This document shows positions 56,654-64,000 of a stretch of 64,000 bases of DNA, in pieces. The notes under the pieces were generated by a model, which saw only the letters and a program-made list of their open reading frames with translations, did not search any database and was not told where the DNA came from. Every line of letters starts with the position of its first letter. The stretch's first letter is position 1. The position numbers and the translations under genes are program-made. The DNA comes from Mycolicibacterium cosmeticum (lineage in GTDB: Bacteria; Actinomycetota; Actinomycetes; Mycobacteriales; Mycobacteriaceae): NCBI RefSeq assembly GCF_000613185.1, contig NZ_CCBB010000003.1, positions 1,612,001-1,676,000 of the forward strand. The letters run 5' to 3'.

Positions 56654-57619
56654 TCCCGAGTCGCTTCGCTCCTGCCCGCCGAGCACGCTTGATCCCCCCT
56701 CGCTTCGCTCGACCCCCGAGGACCCTGATCCCCCCTCGCTTCGCTCGACCCCCGAGGAACTTGATCCCGACGCGTTCAGCCAGCAGGCCAGCGCCCCCAA
56801 CGCCAACCCCACGGCGATCCCCAGATTCACCCGCTCGCCGAGCATCAGCCAGGACAGCGCACCCGCGACCGCGGGAATGACGCAGAACAGCATCGCCACC
56901 GACGACGCGCCGTACAAGCCGATCGCCCGCACGTACAGCGACACCCCCAGGGTCGCGTTCAGCAGCACCACCCCGGCCACGGCCAGCACGGCATGCGTCG
57001 CGTTGTGCACCTGGAACGGGGTGGTCAGGGTCAGGGCCAGGGCGGGCACGAAGGCCACCGCGTTCTGCACGGCGGTGGACGCCCGGAAGTCGACACCCAC
57101 GCAGAACCGCTGCTGATACACCCCACCGGCGGCCAGTCCGAGCAACGCCACCAACAGCAGGCCCACCACCGGGTCCACCCCGCCGGTCGCGATGAGCCGG
57201 GTGGCGCACGCCGCGAGCACCGCAGCCACGCCGAGCACCAGGGCCACCACCCGCCGCGCGGTGAGCCGATCTTTCAGGACGGCCGCGGCCAGCAGCGCCG
57301 TGGCGACCGGGTTCATCGCGATCACCACCGCGCACAGCACCGCGGGCGCGCCGTGCTGGATCGCGACGTAGAGCGCGCAGAACTGGACGGCCTGCATCAG
57401 CAGACCGGCCACCGCGACGTGCACCAGCGTGCGCCCCGTCGGGAACCGCACCCGGGCCAGCACCGCCCACCCACCGAGGATCGCACCGGCCAGGCCGAAC
57501 CGGAAGGCGAGCACCGCCATCGGCGACAGGGCGTGCACCGCCAAGTTGCCGATCGGGTAGCCCAGGGCGTAGAAGAACGTCACCGTGGTTGCGGTGCGTA
57601 ACGGCATGGCCTGCGTCAT
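56564..57619 (-). CDS. EamA-family (DMT) transporter with repeat-derived tail
   Basis: 351 residues from ATG 57619. The first about 280 form the ten-helix drug/metabolite transporter fold with two EamA repeats (LVHVAVAGLLMQAVQFCALYVAIQHGAPAVLCAVVIAMNPVATALLAAAVLKDRLTARR and a second copy ending VIPAVAGALSWLMLGERVNLGIAVGLALGALACW). After LNASGSS the reading continues through the tandem DNA repeat at 56652-56770. It yields hydrophilic copies of GVERSEGG and then 30 residues antisense to cdsA. The tail is probably a by-product of the repeats displacing an original stop. Divergent LysR gene suggests export of an amino acid or metabolite. Confidence 0.83.
   Translation of the reverse strand: MTQAMPLRTATTVTFFYALGYPIGNLAVHALSPMAVLAFRFGLAGAILGGWAVLARVRFPTGRTLVHVAVAGLLMQAVQFCALYVAIQHGAPAVLCAVVIAMNPVATALLAAAVLKDRLTARRVVALVLGVAAVLAACATRLIATGGVDPVVGLLLVALLGLAAGGVYQQRFCVGVDFRASTAVQNAVAFVPALALTLTTPFQVHNATHAVLAVAGVVLLNATLGVSLYVRAIGLYGASSVAMLFCVIPAVAGALSWLMLGERVNLGIAVGLALGALACWLNASGSSSSGVERSEGGSGSSGVERSEGGSSVLGGQERSDSGSSKKRQDDPADDRGRQHRVDPVHDAAVAG
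56652..56770. repeat. Tandem 36-bp repeat at the cdsA/EamA junction
   Basis: Two perfect-length 36-bp units begin with GATCCC (56691-56726 and 56727-56762), preceded by a diverged 39-bp unit (56652-56690) and followed by a partial one from 56763. Each full unit contains TCGCTTCGCTC (56661, 56700, 56736) and CCCCCGAGG. The inverse of the core (GAGCGAAGCGA with a G-run) also occurs at the end of trmD (21670-21685). It lies in the C-terminal codons of the EamA gene. Confidence 0.8.
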
Positions 57620-57773
57620 GACCTCATGGTCGACGGCGTGGCGGGGCCCGGTCCAACGAATATCGGCTATCGCAACCGATCGCAAACGCTGATCAAATTG
57701 CCGGAATAAGTGCACGTCTACCCAAAACAGCCTGGTTTTTGATCGTTGCTGCTGATCGGAGTACGTTGGCCGG
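57620..57773. promoter_or_regulatory. Divergent EamA/LysR intergenic region
   Basis: 154 bp, locally AT-rich around 57690-57745, where LysR-type regulators usually bind (T-N11-A sites are possible but not distinctive). TACGTT (57762-57767), six bases before GTG 57774, is the -10 of leaderless lysR. Confidence 0.5.
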
Positions 57774-58625
57774 GTGGGTCAGGTGCTGGATATCGCCCCG
57801 CTGCGCAGCGTCGTGGCGGTGGCCGACTGTGGCGGGTTTCACCGCGCGGCCGCGGTGTTGCATATGACGCAGTCCGCCGTCAGCCAGCACGTCCGGCGGA
57901 TCGAGGCCGTCGTCGGCGGGCCCGTCGTCGAACGGTCCGGTCGCGGTGTCGCGTTCACCGAACTGGGCCACCGGGTGCTGGGGCATGCCAGGACCATCCT
58001 GGCCGCCCACGACGCGGCGCTGACCGACCTGGGCGCCGCCGAAGAGCGGGTGTTGCTGATCGGGGCCACCGAGCACGGCGCCGACGTCATGTTGCCCGCC
58101 CTGACCGCGGCCCTGGGCCGGCGGCTGCCCGACTGGCGACTGCGGTTCCGGCTGGACCGCAACGTCATGCTGGCCGACGCCATCGAGCACGGCCACCTCG
58201 ACCTGGCGGTGATGCTGGACGGCTCCGGGCTGGATCCCGCCCACGCCGCCGGAATGCTTGCGCTGAAATGGGTTTCGGGCCGGTCCTTCGCCACCCCGGC
58301 GGACGCCCCGCTCCCGGTGGTGATGTTCTCCGAACCGTGCACCCTGCGCGAACCCACCTTCGCCACCCTGGAGCGCATGGGCACCGACTACCGCATCGCC
58401 GCCGAGTCCGCCGACCTGTCCGGGTTGTTCGCCGCCGTGCGGTCCGGCCTCGGAGTGGCGCTGCTGCCGATGATCGGCCGGCTGCCCGACGGGCTGTGCC
58501 TGGCCGAGGGACTGCCGCCGGCCAGCCGGGCGTCGGTCTTCGTGCGCGGCCGGACCGGCATCGACGCCGCGATCCTGAACACCGTCGAGCACACCGTGCG
58601 TGACGTTCTCGCCGGACAAGCCTGA
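57774..58625 (+). CDS. LysR-family transcriptional regulator
   Basis: 283-residue LysR regulator. The HTH is clear ([59 protein letters not shown]), followed by a periplasmic-binding-type effector domain ([30 protein letters not shown]). It is divergent from the EamA transporter, a common regulator-exporter pair, which it probably controls. The start is GTG, leaderless type, without a Shine-Dalgarno sequence. The effector is not evident. Confidence 0.9.
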   Translation: MGQVLDIAPLRSVVAVADCGGFHRAAAVLHMTQSAVSQHVRRIEAVVGGPVVERSGRGVAFTELGHRVLGHARTILAAHDAALTDLGAAEERVLLIGATEHGADVMLPALTAALGRRLPDWRLRFRLDRNVMLADAIEHGHLDLAVMLDGSGLDPAHAAGMLALKWVSGRSFATPADAPLPVVMFSEPCTLREPTFATLERMGTDYRIAAESADLSGLFAAVRSGLGVALLPMIGRLPDGLCLAEGLPPASRASVFVRGRTGIDAAILNTVEHTVRDVLAGQA

Positions 58626-58639
58626 TACTGGAACGGAAC

Positions 58640-59731
58640 ATGAAGCAAGAACTGGTTTTCGAAGCCCCCCGTCGCGGTATGCCGCCGCGGCATCTCGCCG
58701 ACCTCGACGAGGCCGGCCGGGTGGCCGCCGTCACCGAGCTCGGGTTGCCGAAATTCCGGGCCAAGCAGCTGGCCAATCAGTACTACGGCCGGCTGATCGC
58801 CGACCCGCAGCAGATGACCGACCTGCCCGCCGCCGTGCGTGACCAGGTGTCCAGCGAGCTGTTCCCGACGCTGATCACCGCGGCCCGCGAGATCCAGTGC
58901 GACGCGGGGGAGACCCGCAAGACGCTGTGGCGCGCGCAGGACGGCACCACCTTCGAATCGGTGCTGATGCGCTACCCGCAGCGCAACACCGTCTGCATCT
59001 CGTCACAGGCCGGCTGCGGGATGGCCTGCCCGTTCTGCGCGACCGGCCAGGGTGGGCTCAAACGCAACCTGTCGACCGCCGAGATCCTGGAGCAGGTGCG
59101 GGCGGCGTCGTTCGCCATGCGGGAAGACCATGACGGCCGGTTGTCCAACATCGTCTTCATGGGCATGGGCGAGCCGCTGGCCAACTACAGCCGGGTGGTG
59201 GCGGCCGTCCGGCGCATCACCGCACCGCCGCCGGAAGGGTTCGGGATCAGCGCCCGCTCGGTGACGGTGTCCACCGTCGGCCTGGCACCGGCCATCCGCA
59301 AGCTGGCCGACGAGAAGCTCGGCGTGACCCTGGCGTTGTCGCTGCACACCCCCGACGACGATCTGCGCGACACCCTGGTCCCCGTGAACAACCGCTGGAA
59401 GGTCGACGAAGTACTCGACGCCGCACGCTATTACGCCGACGCGACCGGCCGGCGGGTATCGGTGGAGTACGCGTTGATCCGCGACGTCAACGACCAGCCC
59501 TGGCGCGCCGACCTGCTGGGCAAGAAACTGCATGCCAAGCTGGGGCCGCTGGTGCACGTGAATTTGATCCCGCTCAACCCGACGCCGGGCAGCCAGTGGG
59601 ATGCCAGCCCCAAACCGGTCGAGCGCGAGTTCGTCAAACGCGTTCAGGCCAAGGGTGTTTCGTGCACCGTGCGGGACACCAGGGGGCGGGAGATCGCCGC
59701 CGCCTGCGGGCAGTTGGCGGCCGAGGGCTGA
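58640..59731 (+). CDS. rlmN: Dual-specificity RNA methyltransferase RlmN
   Basis: 363-residue radical-SAM enzyme adding C2-methyl to A2503 of 23S rRNA and A37 of tRNA. The [4Fe-4S] motif [11 protein letters not shown], the [14 protein letters not shown] helix and [19 protein letters not shown] are intact. The C-terminal region [19 protein letters not shown] and [19 protein letters not shown] carries the mechanistic second cysteine. N-terminal accessory fold [18 protein letters not shown]. It follows cdsA in M. tuberculosis too (Rv2880c), here separated by the EamA/LysR pair. Confidence 0.96.
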   Translation: MKQELVFEAPRRGMPPRHLADLDEAGRVAAVTELGLPKFRAKQLANQYYGRLIADPQQMTDLPAAVRDQVSSELFPTLITAAREIQCDAGETRKTLWRAQDGTTFESVLMRYPQRNTVCISSQAGCGMACPFCATGQGGLKRNLSTAEILEQVRAASFAMREDHDGRLSNIVFMGMGEPLANYSRVVAAVRRITAPPPEGFGISARSVTVSTVGLAPAIRKLADEKLGVTLALSLHTPDDDLRDTLVPVNNRWKVDEVLDAARYYADATGRRVSVEYALIRDVNDQPWRADLLGKKLHAKLGPLVHVNLIPLNPTPGSQWDASPKPVEREFVKRVQAKGVSCTVRDTRGREIAAACGQLAAEG

Positions 59732-59774
59732 TCGGCCCGGGTTGCAGACCGCGCGGCGGGTCGGCCCGCCGCGG

Positions 59775-60329
59775 TCAATCGGTGTCGGTCTGGCGGATGC
59801 CCACCGCGTGCCGTAGCTGGGCCAGGAACTGTCCCTCGTCATCGCTGCGCACGATGTAGTGCGATATCGCGACCCGGATGGCGGTGGCCGCCCGCACCGG
59901 CCCGTTGGGCCCGGGCATCAGCTTGAGCAGCCGCGCCCGCATCAGCGGGATGATGTGCGACAGCTGCTTGATCACCACTTCCGGCTCGATGTCGACCACC
60001 CGCACGCCCGAATAGGCCTGTTGATATTCGACGATGAATCGCAATGCGGCATCCAACTTTTCGGTACCGCGCAGACCCGCTGTGGCCTGGCTGATGCCGG
60101 TGTCGAACATCTGGCGTTCGTACATGCCGAACGCCGCGAGCAACTCTTCCTTGGAGGCGAACCACCGGTACAGCGTGGGCCGGGAGACGCCGGCTTGGAG
60201 CGCCACCTCGGACAGGCTCAGCTTGGTCTGCCCGCTGCGCCCGAGTACCTCTGCCGTGGCCACCAGAATCCGCCGTCGCGTCGAGGTGTCCTCGCCCGCA
60301 TCGGCGGTCAATGGCTGTTTCACATCCAT
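59775..60329 (-). CDS. TetR-family transcriptional regulator
   Basis: 184-residue TetR regulator from ATG 60329 (an upstream codon at 60398 lacks support). HTH: RRRILVATAEVLGRSGQTKLSLSEVALQAGVSRPTLYRWFASKEELLAAF. The C-terminal ligand domain is not diagnostic. It lies 129 bp downstream of the GH3 gene on the same strand and may regulate it or the P450, but no operator dyad was found. Confidence 0.85.
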   Translation of the reverse strand: MDVKQPLTADAGEDTSTRRRILVATAEVLGRSGQTKLSLSEVALQAGVSRPTLYRWFASKEELLAAFGMYERQMFDTGISQATAGLRGTEKLDAALRFIVEYQQAYSGVRVVDIEPEVVIKQLSHIIPLMRARLLKLMPGPNGPVRAATAIRVAISHYIVRSDDEGQFLAQLRHAVGIRQTDTD

Positions 60330-60448
60330 GATGGTAGTAGTTCCACCGTTACAGATCGGCCTGCAGTGTCTTGACCGTGTCGAGCGCGGGGATGGCACGT
60401 CCGGTCAGGTGGGACATCCGTCGAGGTTGACAAAGCACCGGACATGTT

Positions 60449-60465
60449 CTCCTGCCTTTCAGGAG
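60449..60465 (-). terminator. Weak hairpin at the GH3 gene end
   Basis: CTCCTG-N5-CAGGAG spans the GH3 stop (60459-60461). It is a 6-bp stem, a possible weak terminator ahead of the TetR gene. Confidence 0.3.
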
Positions 60466-62624
60466 TCGCGGTGCGCGTTCATCCGGATCAGCAGCGCCTC
60501 AAGGTCGTCCCGGGTGAACCGGCCACCGCTGAACCCGGCCAACCGCTCCAGCGGCAGAGCGCCGATGAGGTCGAGCATGCCGGCCGGTTCGGTTCCCCCG
60601 CCGGACAATTCGGCCATCGCCGCGGTGAGGATGGGCGTGGCGACCGGATCGGCCAGCACTTCGCCCAACGTGGATTCGCGGGTGAACGGCTCGGGTGCGT
60701 CGTCGCCGGTGAGTGTCACCGTGGTGCGCAGCCGCAGGTCGCGGCTGGATGCGGCGGCCCACAGCATGTACTCGCCGCTCTCCACCACCCAGCGGTCCGC
60801 CCAGTGCGCGAGGTCGGTGCGGGACACCGGGATCTCGACGACGCCGGTCGTGCCGGGCTCCAGGGTCAGCGACCCGAACCCGACCAGCCAGCGTGTCGGC
60901 CGGTCCACCCGGGACGCCGTCATGCCGGCATAGATCTGCACCACCTCCCTGCCGCGCCGGTCGCCGGTGTTGGCGACGGTCACGGTGACCGTCAATCCGT
61001 CGTCGTGCTCGGCCACTTCCATGCCGCGGTAGTCGAAGGTGGTGTACGACAGGCCATGCCCGAACGGGTACGTGACGGCCAGGTCCCGCGCGTCATACCA
61101 GCGGTAGCCGACGAAGATGCGCTCGCCGTAGATGGTGTGACCGCGCTCGGACGGAAAATTCAGGTACGCGGGCACGTCCTGGAGCCGCGCCGGCACCGTC
61201 TCGGCGAGCCGCCCGGACGGGTTGACATCGCCGAACAGCACATCGGCGATGGCACCACCACCGGCCTGCCCGAGCAGCGCGCCGTCCAGGACGGCCGGTG
61301 CGAGCGCAGCCACCTCGTCCAAGCGGACCACGCCGCCGTGCGAGAGCACCACCACCGTGCGCGGCTGGAGCGACACGGCCTCCCGCAACAACTCGATCTG
61401 CTCGGCCGGCAGGCCGATATGGGGACGGTCGAAACCCTCGGATTCGGCCTCGGCGGGCAGGCCGAGGAAGACCACCGCGGTGTCGGCGGTCGCGGCGAGG
61501 CGCGCGTCATCGGCATAGGTCACCTCGTGATCGCCGGCGAGCCTGCGGATCTCGTCCAGTGCCGTGTCCAGCCGGGTCGGGTTGACGTGCGAACTGCCGC
61601 CACCCTGATACCGCGGTTGGGTCGCGAAGCGGCCGATCACCGCGATCCGGGACGGGCGCAGCGGCAGGAGGTCGCCGTCGTTCTTGAGCAGCACGATCGC
61701 GCGCGCAGCCGCCTCCCTGGCCAGCAGGTGATGTGCGTCGGCATCGAAGGACGGTGGCGCACCGGAACTTTGCCGGGTTCGATCGGCCAGGCGCGCCACC
61801 CGGCCGGCGGCCGCGGCCACCGCGGCACGCGGCAGGTCACCCCGTTCGACTGCCTCGACGACGTCCCGGTCGGAAACCCCACCGGTGCCCGGCATCTCCA
61901 GGTCCAGTCCGGCGGCCACCGCCGCCACCCGGTCGGCCACCGCGCCCCAGTCACTGACCACCAGGCCGTCGAAACCCCATTCGCCGCGCAGCACATCGGT
62001 GAGCAGCCAGCGGTTCTGCGCCGCGTATACCCCGTTGATCCGGTTGTAGGAACACATCACCGACCACGGCCGAGCGGTCCGCACCACGTGCTCGAAGGCG
62101 CGCAGGTAGATCTCGCGCAGTGTGCGCTCGTCGACGTCGGAACTGGCTCGCATCCGGTCGAATTCGGCGTTGTTGGCCGCGAAGTGCTTCAACGAAGCGG
62201 CCACGCCGACACCCTGCACGCCGCGTACCCAGGCCGCCCCGAGTGCGCCCGAGAGCACGGGATCCTCCGAGAAGTACTCGAAGTTGCGCCCGCACCGGGG
62301 ATCACGCTTGATGTTGATGCCCGGACCGAGCAGGACGTCGACACCGAGCACCCGGCTCTCCCGGCCCAGGGCGGTACCGACCCGCTCGACCAGATCGGGA
62401 TCCCAGGTCTGGCTCAGTCCCACGGCGGGCGGAAAGCACGTCGCCGCAGCGCTGTGCCCGGTGACCAAATGTTCGGTGCTGCTCTCGATCTGCTTGCGCA
62501 CTCCGTGCGGGCCATCGGTGAGCACCATGGACCGAACCGGACCGACGGCCTTGGTGGTCCAGAAGGTGGCACCGCTGCCGAGTGCGGCTTGTTCGACCAG
62601 GTCGAGATCTTCGGTGTCGGCCAT
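60459..62624 (-). CDS. Glycoside hydrolase family 3 beta-glucosidase-like
   Basis: 721-residue GH3 enzyme. The N-terminal TIM-barrel half has TDGPHGVRKQ, LGPGINIKRDPRCGRNFEYFSEDP, GVAASLKHFAANNAE and the nucleophile Asp in GFDGLVVSDWGAV. The second alpha/beta domain has VLLKNDGDLLPLRPS and a fibronectin-III-like C-terminal domain has VTVTVANTGDRRGREVVQIY. There is no signal peptide, so it is intracellular and would act on imported or endogenous glucosides. ATG 62624 is exactly six bases after TAGCCT (minus strand), a leaderless start. The substrate is unknown. Confidence 0.92.
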   Translation of the reverse strand: MADTEDLDLVEQAALGSGATFWTTKAVGPVRSMVLTDGPHGVRKQIESSTEHLVTGHSAAATCFPPAVGLSQTWDPDLVERVGTALGRESRVLGVDVLLGPGINIKRDPRCGRNFEYFSEDPVLSGALGAAWVRGVQGVGVAASLKHFAANNAEFDRMRASSDVDERTLREIYLRAFEHVVRTARPWSVMCSYNRINGVYAAQNRWLLTDVLRGEWGFDGLVVSDWGAVADRVAAVAAGLDLEMPGTGGVSDRDVVEAVERGDLPRAAVAAAAGRVARLADRTRQSSGAPPSFDADAHHLLAREAAARAIVLLKNDGDLLPLRPSRIAVIGRFATQPRYQGGGSSHVNPTRLDTALDEIRRLAGDHEVTYADDARLAATADTAVVFLGLPAEAESEGFDRPHIGLPAEQIELLREAVSLQPRTVVVLSHGGVVRLDEVAALAPAVLDGALLGQAGGGAIADVLFGDVNPSGRLAETVPARLQDVPAYLNFPSERGHTIYGERIFVGYRWYDARDLAVTYPFGHGLSYTTFDYRGMEVAEHDDGLTVTVTVANTGDRRGREVVQIYAGMTASRVDRPTRWLVGFGSLTLEPGTTGVVEIPVSRTDLAHWADRWVVESGEYMLWAAASSRDLRLRTTVTLTGDDAPEPFTRESTLGEVLADPVATPILTAAMAELSGGGTEPAGMLDLIGALPLERLAGFSGGRFTRDDLEALLIRMNAHRDS

Positions 62625-62741
62625 GGCGCCAGGCTACCGACGGCCGCCGCCCGACCGACCGGATGCTTTACAAATCATCGATAAACTGTCACGCTGTGTC
62701 GATCCCGACACCGTGGTCGCCTGCCCCAGGAGGGAACCTCC
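62625..62741. promoter_or_regulatory. Divergent GH3/P450 intergenic region
   Basis: 117 bp. On the minus strand TAGCCT (62636-62631) is the GH3 -10. On the plus strand TAAACT (62684-62689) may be the P450 -10, giving a leader of about 45 bases with AGGAGGGA before GTG 62742. AT-rich TTTACAAATCATCGATAAA overlaps the latter. Confidence 0.45.
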
Positions 62742-63977
62742 GTGACCCGCGAATACTGCCCCTTGGACATCACGTCGCACGAATTCTGGAGTCAGCCGTT
62801 CGCGGTGCGGGATCAGGCGTTCGCCCGGCTGCGGGCCGCCGACGGACTCAGTTGGCATCAGCCGCTGTCGACGTTGTTCGACATCACCGAGCCCGGTTTC
62901 TGGGCGCTGACCCGGCGAGCCGACATCCAGTTCGCCAGCCAGCATCCCGAGCTGTTCACCTCGGCGCACGGGGTGGCGCTGGACCCGATGCCCGCCGAGG
63001 TGCAGAAGTTCGCCTCCTTCTTCCTGATGATGGATCCGCCCAGGCACACGGTGTACCGCAAGCTGATCAGCTCGGCGTTCACCCCGCGCCACGTCCGCGA
63101 GATCGAGGAGCAGATCCACCGCAACGCGGTGGCGGTGGTCGACGACCTGATCGGCGCCGGTGATGTCGATTTCGTCGAGGCCTGTTCGGCCCGGCTGCCG
63201 ATGATCACCATCATGGAGATGCTCGGCGTGCCCAGCGCCGACCGGCCGGCGGTCGCCACGGCCGCCGAGAAGCTGTTCAGCATGAGCGACGACGAGTTCT
63301 CCAGCCTGGAAGAGCGCGCCACGGCGACCATCAACGAGATCATGCTGCTGAACAACACCGGGGTGGAACTGGCCAAGTTCCGCAGGGCTCACCCCGGCGA
63401 CGACCTGATGACCAGCATCGTCAACGCCGAGGTGGACGGGCACCGGCTCACCGACGAGGAGATCGGGGCGTTCCTCATCCTGCTGGCGTCGGCCGGTAAC
63501 GACACCACCAAGCAGACCACCACTCACGCGATGATGGCGCTGGCCGCGCACCCCGAACAGAAGGATTGGCTGCTTACCGATTTCGACGGCCGGATCGGTA
63601 TCGCCGTCGAGGAGTTCGTCCGGTGGGCCACACCCGTGCTGCAGTTCGCCCGCTTCGCGACCGCCGACGTCGAGCTCGCCGGCCAGACGATCAGCGCCGG
63701 CGACAAGGTGGGGCTGTTCTACTGCTCGGCCAACCGGGACGAAACGGTGTTCGCCCAGGCGCAGCGTTTCGACCTTTCCCGATCACCCAACCCGCACGTC
63801 GGATTCGGCGCCGGGGGACCGCACTTCTGCCTGGGCAACCAACTGGCCAAGACCGAACTGCGGAACCTGTTCCGCGAGTTGCTCACCCGGCTCACGACCG
63901 TCGAGTTCGGCGAGCCGGACCACCTGTACAGCTCGTTCGTGCACGGCATCAAACGCGTGCCCGCGCACATCCGTTGA
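62742..63977 (+). CDS. Cytochrome P450
   Basis: 411-residue bacterial P450 monooxygenase. I-helix oxygen motif LASAGNDTTKQTT, the ExxR pair in VEEFVRWATPV, and the haem loop HVGFGAGGPHFCLGNQLA with ligand Cys363. The C-helix region MMDPPRHTVYRKLISSAFTPRHVREIEEQIH and overall pattern resemble the CYP124/125/142 group that oxidises lipid tails, but the family cannot be fixed from sequence alone. Redox partners are not seen nearby; the diflavin gene at 10.7-12.2 kb is remote. AGGAGGGA precedes GTG 62742. The next gene follows by 15 bp. Confidence 0.92.
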   Translation: MTREYCPLDITSHEFWSQPFAVRDQAFARLRAADGLSWHQPLSTLFDITEPGFWALTRRADIQFASQHPELFTSAHGVALDPMPAEVQKFASFFLMMDPPRHTVYRKLISSAFTPRHVREIEEQIHRNAVAVVDDLIGAGDVDFVEACSARLPMITIMEMLGVPSADRPAVATAAEKLFSMSDDEFSSLEERATATINEIMLLNNTGVELAKFRRAHPGDDLMTSIVNAEVDGHRLTDEEIGAFLILLASAGNDTTKQTTTHAMMALAAHPEQKDWLLTDFDGRIGIAVEEFVRWATPVLQFARFATADVELAGQTISAGDKVGLFYCSANRDETVFAQAQRFDLSRSPNPHVGFGAGGPHFCLGNQLAKTELRNLFRELLTRLTTVEFGEPDHLYSSFVHGIKRVPAHIR

Positions 63978-63992
63978 CCGAGGAGACCCGCC

Positions 63993-64000
63993 ATGCTGCT
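63993..64000 (+). CDS. Start of the next gene (truncated by window end)
   Basis: ATG at 63993 with AGGAGA six to eleven bases upstream, 15 bp after the P450 stop, indicates the beginning of another coding sequence in the same operon. Only two full codons are visible, so its identity cannot be stated. Confidence 0.5.

Noticed and set aside
60330..60360. TetR operator near its own start
   Set aside because: GGT...ACC triplets occur around a GTAGTTCC centre but do not form a convincing dyad.
60444..62684. 746-residue plus-strand frame over the GH3 gene
   Set aside because: Antisense to a complete GH3 enzyme with intact motifs; the translated product is His/Arg/Gly-rich with no family motif.

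Overview
The window reads as the chromosome of a fast-growing mycobacterium (Mycolicibacterium-like). The DNA is GC-rich with many GTG starts. Its gene order follows the block known in M. tuberculosis from about Rv2921c down to Rv2880c: ftsY, amt, glnB, glnD, ffh, amidohydrolase, dacB2, rpsP, KH protein, rimM, trmD, lppW, rplS, lepB, rnhB, DUF2469, yraN, comM-like, dprA, viuB-like, xerC, M23 peptidase, rpsB, tsf, amidase, pyrH, frr, cdsA, rlmN. No tRNA, rRNA, CRISPR array, insertion sequence or prophage is visible. Species cannot be fixed from the sequence alone.

Layout. 1-4.6 kb: end of ftsY, then the nitrogen operon amt-glnB-glnD behind a recognisable GlnR box. 4.6-8 kb: an Xre repressor divergent from an extra methionine aminopeptidase with paired operators, then a molybdopterin oxidoreductase. 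8-14.1 kb: ffh, amidohydrolase, a CysJ-like diflavin reductase and two tandem DD-carboxypeptidases. 14.1-19.1 kb: a complete N-acetylglutaminylglutamine amide (NAGGN) osmolyte operon behind a SigF-type promoter. 19.1-25.3 kb: the rpsP-rimM-trmD and rplS-lepB-rnhB housekeeping blocks. 25.3-28.7 kb: dienelactone hydrolase, an unknown gene, a CoA-transferase and a thioesterase. 28.6-36.2 kb: an iron region with a ferric ABC importer behind an IdeR-type box, translationally coupled to an 845-residue adenylation/carrier/membrane-acyltransferase fusion, then a DUF6745 protein and a haem-binding exported protein. 36.3-46.7 kb: yraN-comM-dprA, siderophore-interacting protein plus lactate monooxygenase, xerC, M23 protein, rpsB-tsf and an amidase. 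46.8-53.2 kb: a five-gene accessory cluster of ABC exporter, amino-acid/amine permease and copper amine oxidase. 53.2-64 kb: MarR/methyltransferase pair, pyrH-frr-cdsA, EamA/LysR pair, rlmN, TetR, GH3 glycosidase and P450.

How the genes work together. The conserved backbone handles membrane targeting (FtsY, Ffh, LepB), translation (S16, L19, S2, EF-Ts, RRF, RimM, TrmD, RlmN) and envelope synthesis (CdsA, DacB, M23). Accessory blocks inserted between backbone genes carry their own regulation: GlnR for ammonium, SigF for osmolyte, IdeR for iron, and local Xre, MarR, LysR and TetR regulators.

The most unusual unit is the iron-box-controlled operon at 28.6-34.8 kb. It joins an FbpABC-like Fe(III) importer to a single polypeptide that looks able to activate, carry and transfer an acyl or aminoacyl group at the membrane. 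A second general pattern is that many gene starts lie exactly six bases after a TANNNT -10 hexamer, which is the signature of leaderless mRNAs.
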